Source of the DNA: a virus
Direction: 5' to 3' (one strand)
DNA: 64,000 nucleotides
Virus record (IMG/VR): IMGVR_UViG_3300035670_011119
Coordinates: 1 to 64,000 of that record
Shown: positions 31,232 through 39,574 of the stretch, piece after piece
How the letters are laid out: every line of letters begins with the position of its first letter
How positions within the stretch are numbered: the stretch's first letter is position 1
Made by a program: the position numbers and the translations under genes
The notes under the pieces: generated by a model
What the model was told of the DNA's origin: nothing
Databases searched by the model: none
The model's input: only the letters and a program-made list of their open reading frames with translations

Positions 31232-31558
31232 TTACTGTTTATCCTTGCCAGTCCATTTATGCCAACCCTTATTGGGTAGATAAGCATTGTTATCATCTTT
31301 TCGTTTGGGAAATAGTGTGCCGCCCTTTTTATGTTGACCAAAAGATAATATGGCGCCACAGTCACCGCACCTTAGTTCAAAATAGTCATTGTCCTCAACC
31401 GTACGCACAATAAATCGTATATTCTTTTTATTGCACAACTGACAGGATTCTTCTCCAAATATTTCTTGTAGAGTAGCCAATTCTTTAAACATTTCCTTTT
31501 GGCCATTAGCTTCTACTTCAAATTCTAACCTATCATTAACGCGATAATTAGCTTTCAT
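31232..31558 (-). CDS. Zinc-ribbon protein of unknown function
   Basis: This 108-residue protein starts at 31558 with AGGTGA upstream. A four-cysteine zinc ribbon is formed by CQLC near residue 39 and CGDC near residue 65, with a well-ordered beta-rich region between them (RFIVRTVEDNDYFELR). The sequence after the ribbon (ILSFGQHKKGGTLFPKRK) is basic, and the end (YLPNKGWHKW) is aromatic. I recall similar small proteins near single-strand annealing proteins in phages, but no function I can name. It lies 7 bases downstream of the annealing-protein-like gene, suggesting a role with DNA. Last gene of the left-pointing operon. Confidence 0.65.
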   Translation of the reverse strand: MKANYRVNDRLEFEVEANGQKEMFKELATLQEIFGEESCQLCNKKNIRFIVRTVEDNDYFELRCGDCGAILSFGQHKKGGTLFPKRKDDNNAYLPNKGWHKWTGKDKQ

Positions 31559-31565
31559 ACTTCAC

Positions 31566-32249
31566 CTATTTCCAATTTTGATCGTATGTTTTAATACTAT
31601 CCGGAATACTATCAACACTTTGTTGTAGTTTAGATAGCTCCCTTATAATAGACACAGCATTATCATGAGTCAAGTTTTTAATATTATCTATAGATAGAGA
31701 CATTGAGTCTATTAATTTAGCCACATTAACATTAAGTCTTTTAGCAATAACATCTATAAAACTAATTTGATTAGAAGTGATTTTACCAACACTGTCCGCG
31801 GTAACATCATCTTCAACATTTGTGGCCAATTCTTCTGCTGCCACCACTTTGCGTAGTCTTAGTCCTCTTCTTAGGGCTCGACCTTCTGCTCTAGTTTCTG
31901 CAACCGCAACCGGATGATTACGATATACCTTGTCACAGTTTCCCCAATAAACGTCGGCGGCGCCGCTTACGGACCTAAATTTAGTGTCGGCATCCTTCTT
32001 GTCTATATTTTTTAATGCATAGCTTATAGAGTGTACCACGGTTGCTCTTTTTTCATTTGATGGATCAGGAGATTGTACCACTGTGGTATCTGTTGAAGTA
32101 ATAACACAATCTAGCGCTATTTCGAATATTCTTCTTAAACCATCTGTTGTGGGATTCCCGCTTATTTTTTCATCATCTGTTAACAATCCAAGCACATAAT
32201 CATTCCATTCTAAACTATTAATGCTTGGCTTTTCTGTTGACTCGCTCAT
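31566..32249 (-). CDS. Possible Rad52/ERF-like single-strand annealing protein
   Basis: This 227-residue protein starts at ATG 32249 behind AGGAGA. The N-terminal 130 residues contain PTTDGLRRIFEIAL, a beta segment (KRATVVHSISYAL), then VAVAETRAEGRALRRGLRLR, a helix that resembles the AETxAxGRAL helix of ERF/Rad52-type annealing proteins. The C-terminal third (about 150-227) has helix-forming repeats ending in a Lys-rich tail that could contact SSB or other partners. In this genome RecA is also present, so it would give a second, RecA-independent recombination route. The call rests on one motif and genomic context; the alternative is an unrelated DNA-binding protein. Confidence 0.42.
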   Translation of the reverse strand: MSESTEKPSINSLEWNDYVLGLLTDDEKISGNPTTDGLRRIFEIALDCVITSTDTTVVQSPDPSNEKRATVVHSISYALKNIDKKDADTKFRSVSGAADVYWGNCDKVYRNHPVAVAETRAEGRALRRGLRLRKVVAAEELATNVEDDVTADSVGKITSNQISFIDVIAKRLNVNVAKLIDSMSLSIDNIKNLTHDNAVSIIRELSKLQQSVDSIPDSIKTYDQNWK

Positions 32250-33052
32250 TAATTATCTCCTATTTTAATTTCTCTATGTCCTGGTTGTGGAAAGTCTTTT
32301 TGTACTTTTTGTAATATCTCTACCAATTTAGTATAGATTAACGACGCTCTGGCTCTAGAAAAATCCATCGTTTGTTTAATTCTGATTAATACTAATCCTT
32401 TTCCTAGAATCAATCCTGTTTTTTTATTATCATATCTAATATTCTTTTTTAGGGTATCTTTTCCCCATACCTCTTTAAAATGAGATGGCCCATCCACCTC
32501 TATGGCTACATTTATACTAGGTAGAAAAAGGTCTATTTGCAACTTTGTGTTTGATAGTATTTGTTCTTTGTGAAAATCTACTTTATAGCCACCAGATATC
32601 AGATTATACAATAAGTATTTTTCTAATTTAGATCCGGTTTTACTACTTTGTCTAACAGCCTGATTAGCTGCTTTTAATATAAAATCTTTTTTATTATCAG
32701 ACAAACTATTCCAATTTTTTCTGGCCTTATCTTGTCTTTTTTGTTTTTCTTTTGATGACAACTCATCCCAATTTTCCATAACAGCTTGTCCTATTTTTGC
32801 CTTAGTTTCATCATCCCTTTTGGTCCCTTTGGTAGGATGCTTGTGTCTACCAGATTTTAAAGCTGTTTTTTGAGCTACGCTTTTATCTCTCAAATTTATT
32901 CCATATTTAACAGCATCTCGTCTAATTTTATTAGCATATGTTGATAGTTTTTGTGCAATTATAGCTAGGCTTTCTTTGTTATCGACATATAACTTATTTA
33001 TTATACTCTTTTTTTCCGTTTCTGATAAACTATCATAATTTTTGTATAACAT
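32249..33052 (-). CDS. Homing-endonuclease-like protein (helix-turn-helix plus PD-(D/E)XK/Vsr-type nuclease)
   Basis: The 267-residue product has three parts. Residues about 1-60 look like a helix-turn-helix (SLAIIAQKLSTYANKIRRDAV). A middle basic stretch (GRHKHPTKGTKRDDETKAKI) resembles NUMOD-type DNA-binding modules of homing endonucleases. The C-terminal half is nuclease-like: IDLFLPSINVAIEVDGPSHF supplies the Asp and Glu/Asp of a PD-(D/E)XK or Vsr/EDxHD core, followed by a Lys-rich segment. It overlaps its neighbours by 20 bases upstream and 1 base downstream. A free-standing homing endonuclease inserted in the operon fits; no intron or intein is visible beside it. Could instead be a repair nuclease. 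Confidence 0.6.
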   Translation of the reverse strand: MLYKNYDSLSETEKKSIINKLYVDNKESLAIIAQKLSTYANKIRRDAVKYGINLRDKSVAQKTALKSGRHKHPTKGTKRDDETKAKIGQAVMENWDELSSKEKQKRQDKARKNWNSLSDNKKDFILKAANQAVRQSSKTGSKLEKYLLYNLISGGYKVDFHKEQILSNTKLQIDLFLPSINVAIEVDGPSHFKEVWGKDTLKKNIRYDNKKTGLILGKGLVLIRIKQTMDFSRARASLIYTKLVEILQKVQKDFPQPGHREIKIGDN

Positions 33053-33494
33053 TTTTACAACCTTCTAAACTAAAACCGTCTACCATATTTGAGATAGGTT
33101 CTTTAAAGCACATCTTATATAGATCATAGTTTTTTTGGTCTAATGTTACAATATGCACATTTGACTCTAATAGATTTTGCCATAGTGTTGTTGGAGTATG
33201 TTTATTTTGCCAAATAATATCACTGGCTATAAATACTTTATGTGATGGTCCTGGAAATTGACTAATTACAGACAAAGAATCAGGATCAAAACAAAATAAA
33301 ATTCCATAAAAATATCTAGCATTAACAGATGGTAACAAGCAAAACTTGCGATTGTTATCTGTTTGTTGATATATTGTATTAAACATAATAGTATTATCTG
33401 CTTGATCCGTTAAACCATTAAGCACTTGAGTGATAGTCAAGTGTTGAGGAATATTAGAAATATGTGGACAATAAAAGCCTATTTGTTGGATCAT
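33033..33494 (-). CDS. Hypothetical protein
   Basis: I chose ATG 33494 because it forms an ATGA overlap with the stop of the upstream gene; the frame is open further upstream but only inside that gene. The product has 153 residues, starting MIQQIGFYCPHI. It is mildly aromatic, with two apparent alpha/beta repeats (DSLSVISQFPGPSHKVFIASD; SNVHIVTLDQKNYDLYK), without recognisable motifs. Coupled to the neighbouring unknown gene and the glycosyltransferase genes, it may belong to the same glycan pathway. No function assigned. Confidence 0.6.
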   Translation of the reverse strand: MIQQIGFYCPHISNIPQHLTITQVLNGLTDQADNTIMFNTIYQQTDNNRKFCLLPSVNARYFYGILFCFDPDSLSVISQFPGPSHKVFIASDIIWQNKHTPTTLWQNLLESNVHIVTLDQKNYDLYKMCFKEPISNMVDGFSLEGCKNVIQKL

Positions 33495-34270
33495 TGCAAA
33501 TATCCTATTATATTTTGAATAAAATTTGTTACAGGAGTAATGTCTTTCTCGTATGGTTTGGGCGTTGTGTCTATCCAATCTACTATTTTTTGATATGCTG
33601 GCGTCCCGCACACCATAATTTCTGCATCATACGATCCTGATAGATCCAAAACGCCATTACACTCATTTAATAGCTTGCTCATATCTTCATCGAAAGCCAA
33701 GCCTACATTTTGATCATATTCAATTTCTGGATTATTAACCATAATAATATTATGTTTTGTATTTGGATACAAGTATTGTTTTACTAAGTCTACACATGCT
33801 GGATCTTTATCTAGAATACATAGTATCTTGTCGTTGCGTGTTTTATTTTCATTCCTAAATATTAAATCATTATATAGTCTATTGTATCCGATTAACTTGG
33901 AGGCTGCTACGCCACTACTAACTAGTGTCGCATATATTTCTGCTGGAACAATATATTTAGCTCCCAAAGCCTGTTTATTAAATAAATCTTGTATAATACT
34001 CACATATTTTTGATATAAAGATGGATTATCATCTATAGTAATAATACTAGTTATATTTATTGATGGGTCATTAACAAACTGATGTATTTCTTGGGTATAT
34101 TCCTCCATTTGAAATACGATAGCTTGTGGCTTTATACTAAGCGCAGTATCATACAGATTATTATGAATATTTAATAGTCTAATATTAGGAAATAATGATA
34201 AAAATCCTCTGGTTATGGCGCTATGTGTTTTGGAATAAGAGTTTTTATGAATTAAAATGGAATTATTCAT
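33491..34270 (-). CDS. Hypothetical protein, possible glycosyltransferase-like fold
   Basis: The 259-residue product starts at ATG 34270, overlapping the upstream gene by 8 bases. It has Rossmann-like alternation: SIKPQAIVFQMEEY, SIITIDDNPS, KILCILDKDPACVDLVKQYL, GVLDLSGSYDAEIMVCGTPAYQ. The last segment resembles the C-terminal half of GT-B glycosyltransferases, but I see no E-x7-E motif. Codirectional with six glycan-related genes upstream. An inactive or distant glycosyltransferase is possible; the assignment is weak. Confidence 0.55.
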   Translation of the reverse strand: MNNSILIHKNSYSKTHSAITRGFLSLFPNIRLLNIHNNLYDTALSIKPQAIVFQMEEYTQEIHQFVNDPSINITSIITIDDNPSLYQKYVSIIQDLFNKQALGAKYIVPAEIYATLVSSGVAASKLIGYNRLYNDLIFRNENKTRNDKILCILDKDPACVDLVKQYLYPNTKHNIIMVNNPEIEYDQNVGLAFDEDMSKLLNECNGVLDLSGSYDAEIMVCGTPAYQKIVDWIDTTPKPYEKDITPVTNFIQNIIGYLQ

Positions 34271-34955
34271 TACAAACCTTGTGTGTTTTTAAGGTATTAT
34301 TATTAACATAAGTATATTGTTTATTTTTAATCGGCATATGCGTAAATACAACTCCATGATCTTTAAGATAATTAATAATTTCTAATAAAAATAATGGATC
34401 TGTAAACTTTATTCGATTAAAATGCTTTAATAGTCTTATAGTTTCATTATTTATATAGCACATACCATTCCAATAATAGTCTGAACTATTATAGGATAAA
34501 TACTCTACATTATCATCTATAACATTGCATGTAATATCTGTATTGGTAATATCTTTTGATGTTGTAAATATATAGTTTTTATGAGGATTCAATTTCAAAG
34601 GTTCGGTAATAATAAAACTAATATCTGATATCAAAAATATTCCATTATAATTGACTGGGCTATATTTAAGTAATATGTCTTTGATAATTCTACCATGATT
34701 GGTGTTTTTATAATCTAGCACAACGCTATAATTCAGATTATTATTTGGCTTCAAACACTTTAACACCTTATCTGATTCAAAACCAACAACCACATGATTA
34801 TATACATTACCGAAGAGTTTTTCAGTATAGTTGATACTATGATTAATTAGATAATTTTTTTCCTTTTTGATCGGTACTGTGACCGATGATTTTGGACCAA
34901 TATATTTCATATTTTTAGTAGGTTGATAACAAAAATAAATAGTATATATTGACAT
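34263..34955 (-). CDS. Possible GT-A / nucleotidyltransferase-like protein
   Basis: The 230-residue product has a strand-helix pattern: MSIYTIYFCYQPTKN, NYSVVLDYKNTNHGRIIKDILLKY, NGIFLISDISFII, and later YYWNGMCYINNETIRLLKHF. The order of a GRIIKDIL-type helix, an ILISDISF strand and a GMCYINNE segment is like sugar nucleotidyltransferases and GT-A enzymes, where a DxD or GD pair binds the metal; here the pair is SD rather than GD. It may therefore be inactive or divergent. It overlaps the next gene by 8 bases within the glycosyltransferase operon. Function is inferred from context and weak fold resemblance. Confidence 0.45.
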   Translation of the reverse strand: MSIYTIYFCYQPTKNMKYIGPKSSVTVPIKKEKNYLINHSINYTEKLFGNVYNHVVVGFESDKVLKCLKPNNNLNYSVVLDYKNTNHGRIIKDILLKYSPVNYNGIFLISDISFIITEPLKLNPHKNYIFTTSKDITNTDITCNVIDDNVEYLSYNSSDYYWNGMCYINNETIRLLKHFNRIKFTDPLFLLEIINYLKDHGVVFTHMPIKNKQYTYVNNNTLKTHKVCNE

Positions 34956-34971
34956 ATATTATCCTAATCTA

Positions 34972-35382
34972 CTATTGAATAGCTTTACGGAGATGTAATA
35001 TTAATTTATAATTATGAGAATATCTGTGTTCAACATAATACTGAGGAAAATTTCCAATTAATTCCATAATATCAAATTCATACTGAACAGAAACAATATC
35101 TTGTAATAATTCAGAGACTGTTTTTGATGAGACCGATCCATTGGACATGTCTTTACCAAGAGACATAGTATCTAATACTTCAATAATTAATAATCCAGTA
35201 TATTTAATTTTACTAAGAATATTAGATAGCAATGATCCTCTGTCAGCATGAGATATACTGTCTAATTGCTTAAATAGGATTTCTGATACGGAGCCGTTAA
35301 CCAAATTATTTATTTGATCTATTGCAATATTATTATATCCCTGAATAGTATCTTTTTCAGATAAACATATATTAATTTTCAT
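34972..35382 (-). CDS. Truncated class-I methyltransferase-like protein
   Basis: This 136-residue protein overlaps the upstream gene by 4 bases (ATGA). It holds the second half of a class-I SAM methyltransferase fold: HADRGSLLSNILSKIKYTGLLIIEVLDTM matches the helix and strand after motif II, and the end (YSHNYKLILHLRKA) matches the terminal antiparallel strands. The SAM-binding Gly-rich loop (GxGxG) and its following acidic residue are missing, and there is no upstream in-frame coding that could supply them. It is probably a degenerate enzyme or a binding partner of another protein rather than an active methyltransferase. Confidence 0.5.
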   Translation of the reverse strand: MKINICLSEKDTIQGYNNIAIDQINNLVNGSVSEILFKQLDSISHADRGSLLSNILSKIKYTGLLIIEVLDTMSLGKDMSNGSVSSKTVSELLQDIVSVQYEFDIMELIGNFPQYYVEHRYSHNYKLILHLRKAIQ

Positions 35383-36287
35383 ATTATGAAAGCCTTAGAA
35401 AGAGAATTGTTTAATATTGTATTTATTTCTTTGCTAGTTTCTTCGAAGCTACCGACGATTTCATGATCGATTGGCACATCAGAATAAACAGGATTAGTAC
35501 GCAATAGTTCTGCTAAATTACCAATAGAATTAATAATATACAAATTGGGTATGTTTTGATACTGACTCAAAGAATTATTCGTATCAATAATAACGGCAAC
35601 ACATCCGCAAGCAATGGCCCATAGGGCATTTACTATAGATGCTGGATCTAGTTCGATGACTATCTTATAATTATTTAATATATTGCAAGCGTCTTTAGTT
35701 GTTGATGGAATCTTACTAAGATTTATAGTCTTAATTCCTATTGTATTTTCCAAATAATTATCATCTATTTTTTTATTATAGCAAAATAGAGCTATTTCTT
35801 TTCTATTCCCTATATCGTTATTTATTTGTAATGTTGGTGGTATCCCATATTTGATTTGTTTACTTACGATTTTATTACAGTTAAATTTGGACATGGCGCT
35901 TGGAAAATATAATAAAGTATCATTTGGTCTAATAGTATTATTACAGATTAAAAATACATCTTCTTTTTTAAGATCTAAAATTCTACTATCGTGTGATACG
36001 AAGATAGAATTAAGATGCATTGCTGTAGCACTATTATTTTTTATGCTTAGTAGGGGATTATTAGTTAAAAATATAGAGTATGATTTTAAGCATAAAGACT
36101 GTTCATCTAGTCCGATGATAGGAGAATCTTCATTAAAAAATTCTTTAGTATTTGGATCTATAGTATACAGCGATAATCCGAGATCCATCATCATCACATC
36201 AAACAAACTAAAGTGTGGTTGATATAAAATATTGTCGTGATTCTGAATAGATTGCAGAATATTACTTAATTGGAATCCTGGATACAT
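35379..36287 (-). CDS. GT-B-like glycosyltransferase-related protein
   Basis: The 302-residue product has a C-terminal half like GT-B enzymes: NNYKIVIELDPASIVNALWAIACGCVAVIID corresponds to the nucleotide-sugar-binding region, including the 'A-x-ACGC' turn, although the classic E-x7-E is not intact (E is followed by DPASIVNALWA). N-terminal half is less recognisable, with LFDVMMMDLGLSLYT. It overlaps the GT4 gene upstream by 22 bases and the next gene by 4. A transferase of unknown specificity, or a non-catalytic partner of the two larger transferases, is likely. Confidence 0.5.
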   Translation of the reverse strand: MYPGFQLSNILQSIQNHDNILYQPHFSLFDVMMMDLGLSLYTIDPNTKEFFNEDSPIIGLDEQSLCLKSYSIFLTNNPLLSIKNNSATAMHLNSIFVSHDSRILDLKKEDVFLICNNTIRPNDTLLYFPSAMSKFNCNKIVSKQIKYGIPPTLQINNDIGNRKEIALFCYNKKIDDNYLENTIGIKTINLSKIPSTTKDACNILNNYKIVIELDPASIVNALWAIACGCVAVIIDTNNSLSQYQNIPNLYIINSIGNLAELLRTNPVYSDVPIDHEIVGSFEETSKEINTILNNSLSKAFII

Positions 36288-37390
36288 AATTTTTTGCCTA
36301 TTGTAGAATAACTAAATGATTCTTTTTGTGATATACCTAGATTTGATTTTTCATCCCAAGCTTTTTTATCTTTCTTGTAAAGACCGTATGCCTTTTGCAT
36401 TTGTTTGATAAGATCGTATATATCTATTTTATACCAATGCTGGTTAGCATTATAATAGTCTGTGTTTCCGGCTATCGGATGATGAGGCATAATAACCGGA
36501 GTTTTATGACTATTGACTAAAAATCCATTATCATTATTTATGAAGTCTTTCATGCCAGAATTTTTGTTCACAATCGGATTTTTTCCTAGACACAAAGCCT
36601 CTGCTGCTGGACGACAAAACGCCTCTCCATATGAAGGCATAACAAAACAATCACAGCTAGAATGAATTCTTAAAATATCGTCATAAGATATTCTTTGTGT
36701 CATCCAAACTTCATTTTTAAATGGTTTGTTTAGATGTAGAGATTGTTTTATTTCGTTAGCAAAAGTAGTAAGCTCTTTTATATCTCCATTAGTTTTTATT
36801 ACCAAGGATACAGGATCGCCTAGATCAAAAGCTAGATTAAATGCTATTATAAGATCTTGTAAATTTTTTCTAAAATTATTCTCACATATTGTATAAAACC
36901 TAAAATGATTTGCGATAGCGGGATTGAGTATAGCCCTAGGATATATCTTGAGTATATCTATATCTAAAGCTTCACTAATAGCCCTTATAGTTTTTGTACA
37001 TCCACTAGACTGTAAAGATTCTTTTTCTAGACTTGACGGTACCCAAATCTCATCCATTCTGTTAATATTTGATATAACCTTAGTTTTACTAAAATTATTT
37101 ATTTCTAATGTAAATAAACCAATATTTTTACCATATCTACTATCATAGTAGAAATATTCTGGTAAAGTATTTTGTATTACATAATGATATTTATCAGCTT
37201 TATTATTTTCATATGATATAATTTGTTCATCATTAAAAGATGCATCAGTATTACCAGGAGCCAAATATATTGGGCGTGTGGTTAAATTAATATTAGGCAA
37301 TGAAGATATTGCTCGTATATAGTCTCTAGCGGCTAATCCCCAGCCGTCGTGCTGTCTATATGGTCCAACAAATAATATATTTGTACTCAT
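36266..37390 (-). CDS. Glycosyltransferase, family 4-like (GT-B)
   Basis: This 374-residue protein has the features of retaining GT-B enzymes. The N-terminus (NILFVGPYRQHDGWGLAARDYIRAI) is a Rossmann strand and Gly-rich turn. A middle 'bridge' reads IWVPSSLEKES. The C-terminal half has the diagnostic SCDCFVMPSYGEAFCRPAAEALCLG with EAFCRPAAE as E-x7-E, the nucleotide-sugar contact. The last segment is helical and charged. It sits between two other transferase genes with 4- and 22-base overlaps. It should transfer a sugar from a nucleotide donor in the cytoplasm; acceptor and sugar cannot be read from the sequence. Confidence 0.8.
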   Translation of the reverse strand: MSTNILFVGPYRQHDGWGLAARDYIRAISSLPNINLTTRPIYLAPGNTDASFNDEQIISYENNKADKYHYVIQNTLPEYFYYDSRYGKNIGLFTLEINNFSKTKVISNINRMDEIWVPSSLEKESLQSSGCTKTIRAISEALDIDILKIYPRAILNPAIANHFRFYTICENNFRKNLQDLIIAFNLAFDLGDPVSLVIKTNGDIKELTTFANEIKQSLHLNKPFKNEVWMTQRISYDDILRIHSSCDCFVMPSYGEAFCRPAAEALCLGKNPIVNKNSGMKDFINNDNGFLVNSHKTPVIMPHHPIAGNTDYYNANQHWYKIDIYDLIKQMQKAYGLYKKDKKAWDEKSNLGISQKESFSYSTIGKKLCIQDSN

Positions 37391-39060
37391 GATACTGATC
37401 CTAAATTAGCTTTAAGATGAGCATATTTAATATAATCTTCACTACTTAATTTATCTTTATTCACAATGGCTTGTTGAGCAAAATTATGATTAGATATAAT
37501 GGTTTGGATAGTGTCTATTACATTTTGTCTGGTAAACGGTTGAATTTGCATTCCGTTTTGTGTATATCCATACTCTAGATCTCTAATCATCTGTAAAGGA
37601 ATAATACTATGAATGATGGGATGGTTTGGTAAAAATTGTTTCATAATATTATATACAAAATTATAATTAGTCATTCCTTTTGTAATCTCCATTATGTCGG
37701 GAGGTAATGGCTGAAAAGGATTCATAGGTTGGTCCCATTGACCTTGTAATCCAACAAGTTTAACATTATCAAAATATTTTTCCCACTTTTTTGCTATGTC
37801 ATCCCAATTATAATATAGTTCTGTTAATTTTCTAGTTTCCTGTCTTTTTTGTAGTCTTAATATTGGTGGTAGCTTATAAAGATTTTCTACTATTTCTATA
37901 AAATGATTATTATCAGGATAAACTCTAATAGCTTGTGTTTCTAGTTCCTTAAAGGCTCTTTGTACTCTAACTGGATATCCATTTAGTTTATGAACCACAT
38001 CGTTCATAGCACTATAATCAACAGAGGCCAGAGGTATACCACATGCCCCAGCTTCAACTTGAGGCATACCAAAACCTTCGCATATAGCATACTGTACATA
38101 AAGATCGAATGTATTTATAATATGTGCTAGCCTATGTGAATCTATACCATTATTAACACTAGGTAATTGCATAGACTTTTGTCCACACCTAGGACATCCA
38201 GCAACAACATGACTAAATAGCATAGAGCATATGTGTCCACAATGACGACACGCATATGTAAAAAATACCTTGTTAGATATATTATATTCTTTTAGTAATT
38301 GCGGAATATCCCAGCCAGCATCAGGGTAGCTAGTATGAATATATAAATATGTTTTTTTATACAGCTCGGGATTCTTTTCTTGTAGAAGCTTTAGAGCATC
38401 AAAAAGATCAGGAATTAATTTTCTCTTTTGGTTCCTAACAACGGTGCCAATAATAAAACTGTCTTCTGGAAGACCGAGGGCTATCCTAATATCTCTTTGC
38501 TCATTAATCATTGGATGAAAACATGCGAGATCAACACCAGGAGATGCTGTATCTATATAATTAGCATGATTATTACTTTGCTGTAACAATACATCTCTAC
38601 CAAAATCAGAATATGTAAATAAAGCATCTGCTGATATATAAGTGTCTATCCAGGTTTCTTGTTGTGGCGACGAGTCTATTGTTGGCATTACAACCCAATG
38701 ATAGTATGGTCGTAATGGAGAGTATTGTTGATATGAATTCATCCAATAGTCGCGTATATCAAATACTATATCTGGTTTAAAGTCTAGTAATACTCTATCA
38801 AATCTCCATTTTCCAAATTGATTTTCTGTACTATTATTATATTCTCTGGCTCTTGGATCATTGTCTGCTGGGGCATTTGCATACAACATCCAAGGAATAT
38901 TAATATCTCTTGGATCATTAACCTTAGCATAAGAAGCAAACTCTGCTACTTCATATTTATTAGTAGCATATAGTCTCTTTAATAACTCTCTACTATAGCC
39001 AGAAAATCCAGAGCTAAGATAACTAGCTTCTGAGCACATTAGTAATCTTAATTTTTTCAT
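37387..39060 (-). CDS. Glycosyltransferase, family 4-like, with inserted zinc ribbon
   Basis: I prefer ATG 39060, with AGGAT upstream, over a GTG 30 bases earlier that lies inside the terminator hairpin. The 557-residue protein is a GT-B enzyme: LLMCSEASYLSSGFSGYSRELL at the start, NQKRKLIPDLFDALKLL in the second Rossmann half, and CEGFGMPQVEAGACGIPL with E-x7-E. Between these, residues 271-274 (CRHC) and 289-292 (CPRC) form a zinc-ribbon-like hairpin, unusual in GT4 enzymes and possibly for acceptor or DNA/protein contact. About 100 extra residues follow the GT domain. It is first in the glycosyltransferase operon and downstream of the ssb terminator, so its expression needs read-through or an unseen promoter. 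Confidence 0.8.
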   Translation of the reverse strand: MKKLRLLMCSEASYLSSGFSGYSRELLKRLYATNKYEVAEFASYAKVNDPRDINIPWMLYANAPADNDPRAREYNNSTENQFGKWRFDRVLLDFKPDIVFDIRDYWMNSYQQYSPLRPYYHWVVMPTIDSSPQQETWIDTYISADALFTYSDFGRDVLLQQSNNHANYIDTASPGVDLACFHPMINEQRDIRIALGLPEDSFIIGTVVRNQKRKLIPDLFDALKLLQEKNPELYKKTYLYIHTSYPDAGWDIPQLLKEYNISNKVFFTYACRHCGHICSMLFSHVVAGCPRCGQKSMQLPSVNNGIDSHRLAHIINTFDLYVQYAICEGFGMPQVEAGACGIPLASVDYSAMNDVVHKLNGYPVRVQRAFKELETQAIRVYPDNNHFIEIVENLYKLPPILRLQKRQETRKLTELYYNWDDIAKKWEKYFDNVKLVGLQGQWDQPMNPFQPLPPDIMEITKGMTNYNFVYNIMKQFLPNHPIIHSIIPLQMIRDLEYGYTQNGMQIQPFTRQNVIDTIQTIISNHNFAQQAIVNKDKLSSEDYIKYAHLKANLGSVS

Positions 39061-39080
39061 TTTTAATCCTAGAACTACCC

Positions 39081-39113
39081 AAAAAGACACAAGCCCATAT
39101 GGGCTTGTGTCTT
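39081..39113 (-). terminator. Rho-independent terminator after ssb
   Basis: Bases 39084-39113 are a perfect 30-base palindrome (15-base arms, GC-rich core centred on CCCATATGGG). On the minus strand it is followed by a T run (39085-39081). It begins 14 bases after the ssb stop and ends before the next gene's start at 39060. Confidence 0.85.
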
Positions 39114-39126
39114 CTCGGATAATAAA

Positions 39127-39501
39127 TCAGAAAGCTACAGATTCTTCCTTATTGGCATCCTTATCCTTTTTTGATAAGCGAGTAATCTTGGAAAAATTAT
39201 TAACTCTAACCTTTAGGGTGCTATGCTTAACACCATCTTTTTCCCATGTATCGTTTCTAAGAGAACCTTCAACCATCACAGGATCTCCCTTTCTAAACGA
39301 TTCTCCTATTACCTCGGCCCCGCTATCCCAAGCTTCGCAATTAACAAATGTTGTAATCTTATCTCGATCACCATTAGCCTTAGTATACTCTCTAGAAACA
39401 GCAACTGTAAAATTAACAACAGCAGTTTCTTTACCGCCTGAATTAATATGCCTAAGTTCTGGATCGCGAGCTAGATTACCCTTGAGTAAAGTGATATTCA
39501 T
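39127..39501 (-). CDS. ssb: Single-stranded DNA-binding protein
   Basis: This 124-residue protein has the bacterial SSB OB-fold from its first residues: MNITLLKGNLARDPELR, then GKETAVVNFTVAVSREY, FVNCEAWDSGAEVI and GDPVMVEGSLRNDTWEKDG. It would bind single-stranded DNA at the replication fork and recruit repair partners. The C-terminal tail (KDKDANKEESVAF) is short and only weakly acidic but ends in Phe, like the protein-recruiting DDIPF tip of bacterial SSB. It has its own near-consensus promoter upstream and a strong terminator downstream, so it is an independent, probably highly expressed unit. Start ATG 39501; AGGAG lies 13 bases upstream, a long spacing. Confidence 0.93.
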   Translation of the reverse strand: MNITLLKGNLARDPELRHINSGGKETAVVNFTVAVSREYTKANGDRDKITTFVNCEAWDSGAEVIGESFRKGDPVMVEGSLRNDTWEKDGVKHSTLKVRVNNFSKITRLSKKDKDANKEESVAF

Positions 39502-39546
39502 AATTTTTTATGTTCTCCTCGGAAAAAAGTAAACTCAATACAATGT

Positions 39547-39574
39547 ATTATACGTCCAGGCTTTGTTTTGTCAA
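39547..39574 (-). promoter_or_regulatory. Sigma70 consensus promoter for ssb
   Basis: On the minus strand TTGACA (39574-39569) and TATAAT (39552-39547) are separated by 16 bases; both hexamers are exact. The stop codon TGA of the upstream polymerase gene lies inside the -35 hexamer. The leader to the ssb start is about 40 bases. Host RNA polymerase should read it early. Confidence 0.85.
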
